In this document: in pieces, positions 57,716-64,000 of the stretch
How the letters are laid out: each line of letters begins with the position of its first letter
Numbering within the stretch: position 1 is the stretch's first letter
Origin: Holothuria scabra
Lineage: Eukaryota; Echinodermata; Holothuroidea; Aspidochirotida; Holothuriidae
NCBI GenBank assembly: GCA_037179385.1
Contig: CM074196.1
Span: forward strand, 32,822,486 to 32,886,485
Length of the DNA: 64,000 bases
Direction: 5' to 3'
Notes under the pieces: model-generated
What the model was told of the DNA's origin: nothing
Seen by the model: the letters and a program-made list of their open reading frames with translations, nothing else
Database searches by the model: none
Made by a program: the position numbers and the translations under genes

Positions 57716-58075
57716 TTTTACCTGGCAAAAAAAAAAAAAATAAATAATCAAATAAATAAATAATTAAAAATCTGGCTAAAAGTACGCATCAAACTAGCAG
57801 CAATTCTTTGTATACAATCATGTAAATGTTATAGGAGTCATATTCGTATTTATATATTCTAGTTGTGTAAGCAATTAAGAACATCTCAGTTATTAGGGCC
57901 AGACTAGAAAAGCTTGCAAGCTTCATCTGGTTCCTTTTCTACTGTCTTCATACTCACGTTTCTTGTAAATATTATTACGTATTGTATCATAATAATAATG
58001 ATAATGAATGTACGTTTGCATGTAGTTCAGTTGAAAAAAATAAACAATAAACAAAAATAAACAATAAACAAAAGT
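55871..58075 (+). mobile_element. 5'-truncated CR1-group LINE insertion
   Basis: After the ORF come a short A-rich stretch (57727-57775) and a 3' UTR with the perfect palindrome AAGCTTGCAAGCTT (57910-57923) between CTAGAAA and TTTTCTA-like pieces. It then ends in a TAAACAATAAACAAA-type microsatellite tail (about 58040-58075). Short tandem 3' tails instead of long poly-A fit the CR1/L2 group. The 5' border is between 55871 and about 55910. Confidence 0.8.
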
Positions 58076-60620
58076 AAGGTTTGTGTCCATTCGCGAGCTA
58101 AAGACTCAGACAGTTGATTTGTTTATGGGTGGGAGAAGTGTGTAACAGCGCGGGAGCGTGATAAATCTGCGCCGGGTGTGCAGTGCACTGCTTTTTTGCC
58201 TCCAAGACGACTTTGGGTGAGAGTAATGCACAAAGTCAATAAAACTTATACCTTTATGACACACAACGTCAAATCGAAGGTGACGAAGTGAACAAAAAAA
58301 AAAAAAAAAAAACTACTCGCCGGTCAAACCTTTGCCGTGAGCATTGCCTTCTTGTCAGACTATACTGTGTAATCCTTTTGCAATCATCTGTGGAGCCTTA
58401 GACTGGTACTAAATAAACCCAGTACGTTCCGATGGTTTGCGAGCATAGAAGATGTCCCGGTATGCACGCATACTATGCGCAACTGCTTCCAACTGAAGAC
58501 TCACTTAGCGCTCCGAGGCGTTATATGCATAACTACGATAGAGGTTTACACATCAAATAGTCACTGTCAAGTTTAGCACGGTGCTTGTCAGTGACCATGC
58601 GCAGAACTGATGTTTTAGATAAGGGATAGCAACTGGACAACTGCGATTCGGGGAACACAGGGAAGATATATCTTAATCGAAAATTATATTTTACTCTGTG
58701 AAAAAGAAACAAACAAACAAGGGGAAAATTCCCCTGAAAAGTTTTCCATTACGATGGGCCAATCTGTTTAGGTGAAAGCATGAATTGTATTATTTGTTAA
58801 ATGGAGGAGTCATTTGAAAAGTTTTGTCTATCTATAGCTCGTTTTTTATCAGCACATGGCTGATTGAGAAAGTTTTAAGAAGTGCAGTACAATTCTTGAA
58901 TTCGAACAGAGGCAGAAGAGTTATTTCTTGAACGTTATAAGCAAATCTACTGTTTTTCGAAAACCTTTGTGGATAGGTGAATTTGTTGTTTGCGTATGCT
59001 TGCTTGCGCGTGTGTTCATGCCCCACAGGTAATATTAATCTCCTAGTCAACAAGTTCACATATGTGTCAAGTGACCGCAGGGAGCTCCTTTCTTTGACTT
59101 TTTTGCTGCTAAGTTGGTTTTTGTGAAGCAGCGAGTTACTTATGGTCAGTGGTCGATGAATAACTGAAGTCTCTCTGGTTTTGTTTTCCCGGCTTTGAAT
59201 TTGACCTGCTTCACCAGAACTGGAAAAATAAGAACAAATATCAAATAAAACGTATCCAAATATGCTAAATAATACTCAATTTGGGCATATTAAGAGAGGC
59301 TCACTAACAATCTGACAGACAGTCAATGGCGCATAAACAAGGTAGTACATAACTACGAAAAATGCTACTTTTCAGCAAAACAAGAAAAAAAGCTCAAGAA
59401 AGATTCGAAAAGGAAGACCTGAAGGGATATGTAGTAATACTGCCTTCTGTTTACCCCACAAAGGGCACTGGGGTATGAACAACCTCTTACTAGATTTTTT
59501 CGTGTACACTGCTACGTAAAACAACCTGAGACACAATTTTTTCAGGCCTAACATGGGCACGTTCGTTCCCTACAAATAGGCTTCTGCCGCAGTAGCAAAA
59601 TCTTTTAACATGTTTTCGCTAAATACGCATCTCCTCCTAATGTAAGTATATTAAAAGCAATGGGACACACGAATGGACTGACAAAAGGATGACTTTCTTA
59701 GATAAAGCCCAGTTCCGGGGAACTAGAAACATGACATGAGCGTTTTCAGAATAAAACGTTTTCTGTTGATACAGTTAAAAAAGACCTGAAAATCAAGTCT
59801 AAAGTTTAAGTATAAGTTAATTAAAGAGGTTCACAGTATGGTGAAACTTTTGACAGGAAAACTTTACTATCCAGACCTAGTGGCAGCGGTGGGGTGCTCA
59901 GCAATGCATGTAACACGTGAAATGTCTTCCACTCTTTTTAAGAAATTAAAATACCCACTGAGTAATACAAGCCATGAACAAGTTGATCGAAGCTTAGGTT
60001 TGTTCTTTTTTTACCTGTTTACTGGAAGCTTTCTCAAGATAGCGATCAGGCTGTTTAAAGAAATGAGTTCCATATAAGTTTTCAGATATCGTTTTGTTCT
60101 TAATACTACAAATGGTTATTTTACGGAAAGTTATACACTTGTTAAAGGCACGATGTCCGTTATATCAGTAAATGGAAACTTGCAGATATCCCTGCAATGC
60201 GCAAAAAAAAACTATAAAAAAAAGTTTCGGCACAAGTAGCACTTTGAGCATTTGATTTCATCAAAATACCTTCATGTTCATTCATTGTCTACACGATTTA
60301 TTGAATCACGAGAAACAGGAACAGAATATTTGCTGTTTTTTGTAAAGAGTGATTGGTCATGAACTTCAATATCTTATACACTAGGCCTATTGTGATTTTC
60401 AACCAATCAACCATTTTGAGTGTAATTTTAGTGAGGACTTCTTCATTTCTGGTGTTAAGTTACGTTTACGTCTCAAAGACTTGAAATAATTGAAACCTCA
60501 GTTATACAATTTAATGTGTATACTACGTACAATGAGATGAAACTAGTGCACAGAGGAACGATAGTTTATAGCTGCAACCGACTATCAGGGAGCTGTAACC
60601 GAACTTAACGGGTCTTTTAT
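58076..60620. other. Non-coding stretch, no supported gene
   Basis: A poly-A run at 58293-58311 and a TTAAAGAGGTTCAC terminus at 59821, like the AGAGGCTCATTGAG MITE family but with no recognisable remainder. The longest frame, 79 codons at 59838, has no motif. Confidence 0.4.
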
Positions 60621-60851
60621 CACTCTAAAGACACCGGGGTCACATTTACCCAGGATCGGTGTTCTATTTACTCCAACAAAATCCTGGTTAAATTTTAACG
60701 CAAATCATGGTTAAACTAACCCAAATCCTATTTATTTTAACGAGATTTTGTGTAAGATTAACCAGGAATTTTGATGACACTTAACCAAGATTGTGTTGGA
60801 GATAATAGAACACCGATCCTGATTAAATTTAACCCAGGTGTTTTAAGAGTG
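60621..60851. mobile_element. Palindromic MITE, CACTCTAAAG end
   Basis: 231 bp. The left arm contains CACTCTAAAGACACCGGGGT and CAGGATCGGTGTTCTATT. The right arm is the complement of CACTCTTAAAACACCTGGGT and CAGGATCGGTGTTCTATT, with at least 70 bp of inverted similarity. The terminus is shared with the elements at 16624, 49132 and 50225, but the interior is unrelated. The target duplication is unclear (AT/TA). Confidence 0.8.
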
Positions 60852-62525
60852 TAACAACTCCATGGTTTTACAGACGTAGCGAAGAGTTTTGTGGAAATGG
60901 AAGAGAGGGCGAGGGGGGGGGGGATAACGTACCCTTGAATCAATATTTTTGCATGACAGAGTGAATATTTAATTTAACGTGTTCATAGTTGCAGTATAGA
61001 ATGCATTCCTGTGGTCTCCTTAACTTAGTAAAGGTAAAATAACGACGGAACGTGCATTAAAGTGGAGGATCTCCCGTATGGTCAAGGGGGTTGCGCTCCT
61101 CCCCCCCCCCCCCGACGGGCCAAAATCGTCTGTCGGCGCCCTTCTTGGGTTTTAACATACTTTACTATTGCGCCATTTTATTGGCAAAATACATAATTTA
61201 ATAGCGTTGTTGTAAGGCCATGATAACAAAATGCTCAAACAGCCACCTGTAATTGTACTAGGTCTATATGCTCATTATTCTGATGAAAAGGGTCATCTTC
61301 AATAATATAGGGATAGGTTTGGCCGAAACGTATCTCCATGTTTTATAGGCACTGATGAATGTTGTTGCATGCTAAGTTAAGCGCTTCAACACCGAGCGTG
61401 ATTATAAGCTTACAAAATTCACAGACTGACATTAAATTTACCCTCCCGGCTTATGAAAGATGTGACAAAGTGCGCAACAATAATTGTAGCGCAAAAAAGT
61501 CATCTTGTTGTCGGGGATAATTTTCAACATAGACAATGAAAAGAGTTTATAAAGATACCAAACTAGTTTCCACAACATTTTTAAAATCATTTAAAGAGAA
61601 CATTCAGGTTAAAAAATACTGTTATCATAATGGTTATGGTTGAAGAGTTTTAATGAGCAGTGTCCATTTTGCTTTTCTTCAAGTGATCATTATCATGATA
61701 AATGGCTAATTTTGACACTGCACTATAATGCCATAAAAATGCTTATTTCTGTACTTTCGTGGTCTCAAAAGCCAGAAAATTGCATTTAATAAACCTAGGT
61801 CTAGGCTCCTTCTATTTATTATGAATTCGGTATCTAGAGAGCCAAGTAGACCTTTTGTCTTGGCTATTTCTTGCAATTTATTTAATTATGGCTTCTTCGG
61901 GTGGTCACATGATGTAAATTACGTCCATTAATGTTTCTTTTCGTGTACTTATCTTGATTTCCAGATACCAAAAATGTAAGACCTAACGATGATTAATTTC
62001 CATCACTTTTCCCCTCTGTAAGATGGTTTGCTCTTTGGCTCTAGCAGGTTTAATCTTTATCTTCAAAAAGTAGCCCATTATTACATTCAAATCGAGACCT
62101 GACGATAACTCAAAATATGATGACTGAGAGGGATAGAAACATGAACGTCCACAGGTAGGGGCCAGGAAGGAACTTGCCCTCCCCTGAAAAAAACGAAGAA
62201 AACTAACTGAGAAAAAGACGAAGAAAAAATTCTTAACAGTTCACTCAGTGTTTTCCCTATTAATATGCGTAAAATATATGCTTTAGAAATGCCATTTCCA
62301 GCAATCTTAGAGGCATTTTGGGCCAATATTTTCTTGCGCTCCACGCCAACTCATGGTGGCGCCGAAATTCCCCCCTAAATGAATTTTTCCCCTTCCCTGC
62401 ATTGCTTCTGCTGAGGCTCATGGATAGAAAATTTAAACATGTTTTAATAGAAAAACTTGCTGTGGAGAGATGGCAAAATAGTCTTCTACCAGGTGCGGAA
62501 AATCAAATGGAAAGTCCGAAAGCCG
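60852..62525. other. Non-coding stretch, G/C runs only
   Basis: An 11-base G run at 60913 and a 13-base C run at 61101. An 85-codon frame at 62087 shows no motif. Confidence 0.4.
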
Positions 62526-62529
62526 TGGC

Positions 62530-62624
62530 TTTGATCGTGCTGAGGCTTAGGGTATTTACGCCTTCGAAGCGCCCCTGCGGACCATTTTCGCCCCCTCTGA
62601 CCGAAATCCCTAGCTCCGCCACTG
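62530..62624 (-). mobile_element. hAT-type element end
   Basis: Read on the minus strand it begins CAGTGGCGGAGCTAGGGATT, then a G-rich run and AAAATGGTCCGCAGGGGCGC, matching the right part of 24249-24386. The opposite end of this insertion was not found. The 106-codon frame through it is a shadow. Confidence 0.55.
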
Positions 62625-62973
62625 GTGTATTAACATAGGATAATGCACGAGGTTATGCAAGTTATACACCGGGCGCAGTCCTAGTTCATCCAGCATAAGC
62701 ATTAAATCATTCTGTTCTAATAATAAAGTGGAGTTCAGAGTTATTTAACCTTGTTCCTTCATACTAGAAATGATTTGATTTAGGCTGCGATAAGGAAAGA
62801 AAAATTCGTTTGTGGAAGAGTAACCACTTAAACCATGGAAGTACTTCCATGCTTAAACAGTACAGCCCATTGTAAAATGGAATAGCATAAGATCAGCTAA
62901 TTTTACCTTTGTCGTGACTTTATCCTAGGATAACACACAGTCACCAAAGAGCTATGGACCAAAAGGAACTAAG

Positions 62974-63014
62974 CAGTGGCGTAGCTAGGATTTTTTCCAG
63001 GGGGGGGGGGGGGG
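62974..63014 (+). mobile_element. hAT-type left end with 15-base G run
   Basis: CAGTGGCGTAGCTAGGATTT is followed by TTTCCA and a 15-base G run (63000-63014). The partner end is not recognised in the window. Confidence 0.5.
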
Positions 63015-63221
63015 CAAAGGTATGAAATTTCCCCCAAACTTTTCCCGGTCAATGTGTATGTATTTCATATAAAACATGCAAACTTACGAGTATAACAATA
63101 TTACCATGTCATTTTGTTATATTACCTGCATTTTAATCTTAAAGTAAAACATAGAGCAATCGGAAATAACAAAGTATATTATTTTGGTAAGCAATATCTG
63201 GTTTATTTGTATGTACTAACG

Positions 63222-63900
63222 CAGTGGCGTACGCAGGATTTCTCTGAAGGGGGAGGGGCATGCAGTATGGTCTAAGGGGAGGGGTGTCAGGAAATTTTTT
63301 GACGTTTTCAAGGAGCCTAGATGCAAAATGGTGCAAGATTTTCGACTTTGACAAGAACAGTGTTAAAAGTTGAATCGTTGTGGTTCATGGGGATAAAACT
63401 GAAACTTTTGTGTCTTGACATGCATTTCCTTATGCCATTTTTGCTACCTTACGGAGAAAAACTTGTCATTAAATTTGCACACTTTTAGGAGTCAAAATAA
63501 GAGAGCATTGATCGGTATTTGTGGTTTTTTCTTGGCCACAAAATGTTCTTTGGCATAAAGATTATCAAAGCAGAGCGCCACCATTGGTTGGCGCTGAGCG
63601 TAGAGAAAATTTGGAAAGATCAGACCCCTTAGATGGCCGGAAATAGCATTTTCCAGGCTAATACGAAGAATCTAGCCAGTCGCTTTCTTCTTTTGTCGTT
63701 TGAAATAAAATGATCACTTCAATATATGTTCGCAAACTGCAAAGTGATCAGAGAGTTAAGAGCTAATTTTACCCCAAAAATGTAATTTTGCCCCAAAGAC
63801 CGAGCAAAACGCCACCATTAGTTGGCGCGGAGCGTAAAGAAAATTTCGAAAAATCAGACCCCTCAGATGGTCAAAATAGCGTATTTATGCTTGTAAAGAG
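63222..63900 (+). mobile_element. hAT-type left end and internal 234-bp duplication
   Basis: CAGTGGCGTACGCAGGATTT at 63222 starts an element that may run past the window. Inside, a segment of about 85 bp containing CGCCACCATTGGTTGGCGC, GAGCGTAGAGAAAATTT and ATCAGACCCC occurs at 63571-63655 and again at 63805-63890. The segment can fold through GCGCCA and TGGCGC. No transposase frame is seen. Confidence 0.5.
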
Positions 63901-64000
63901 AATCTAAACATGTAGTCTTTTTTATCGATGCCACCAGTGGGAAGCAGAGTCTACCTTTTAAAGTAAAAACTGGAATTTGACAGAATTTGCCTAGGTCTAT

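Overview
The window looks like eukaryotic, probably metazoan, nuclear DNA. It is AT-rich, has no operon-like gene packing, carries one canonical tRNA gene, and is dominated by transposable-element remains: tRNA-derived SINEs, LINE fragments, many short inverted-repeat elements (MITEs) and satellites. The repeat style suggests a marine invertebrate, possibly an echinoderm or another non-vertebrate deuterostome, but I cannot fix the species. Almost all short open frames are chance frames or lie inside repeats. No complete conventional protein gene could be identified.

Layout. 1-26 kb: intergenic, CpG-normal DNA. It holds SINEs, three copies of a MITE family with 8-bp target duplications (copies at 0.4, 8.1 and 23.6 kb), several TTAA-flanked MITEs, two hAT-type MITEs (one inserted in a SINE), a Ty3/gypsy reverse transcriptase relic, a tRNA-like sequence between two long (TA)n arrays, and a tRNA-Arg(CCT) gene followed by a cluster of retroelement-like 3' ends. 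26.7-42.2 kb: a strikingly CpG-poor block, including more than 1 kb with no CG at all. It is bounded on both sides by CpG-normal DNA. In invertebrates this usually marks methylated, transcribed gene bodies. On the minus strand it contains several well-formed GT-AG candidate exons. Two of them join in phase to give a 51-codon frame with an upstream CpG-rich leader and a downstream AATAAA. The block also holds a 2-kb minisatellite (about 145-156-bp unit) bounded by a 12-bp inverted repeat.

43-64 kb: repeat-rich DNA again. It holds a minus-strand L1/Tx1-like LINE that keeps the end of the endonuclease domain and the C-terminal zinc-binding region but lacks the reverse transcriptase between them. 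A near-perfect 210-bp palindromic MITE with TA target duplication follows, then other MITEs sharing the same CACTCTAAAA end, a tetranucleotide array, a 5'-truncated CR1-group LINE with intact reverse transcriptase motifs and a single in-frame stop, and hAT-type ends near the right edge.

The elements do not form a pathway. The window is best read as a possible small expressed gene (or genes) on the minus strand in the middle, embedded in non-autonomous transposons whose transposases are not encoded here.
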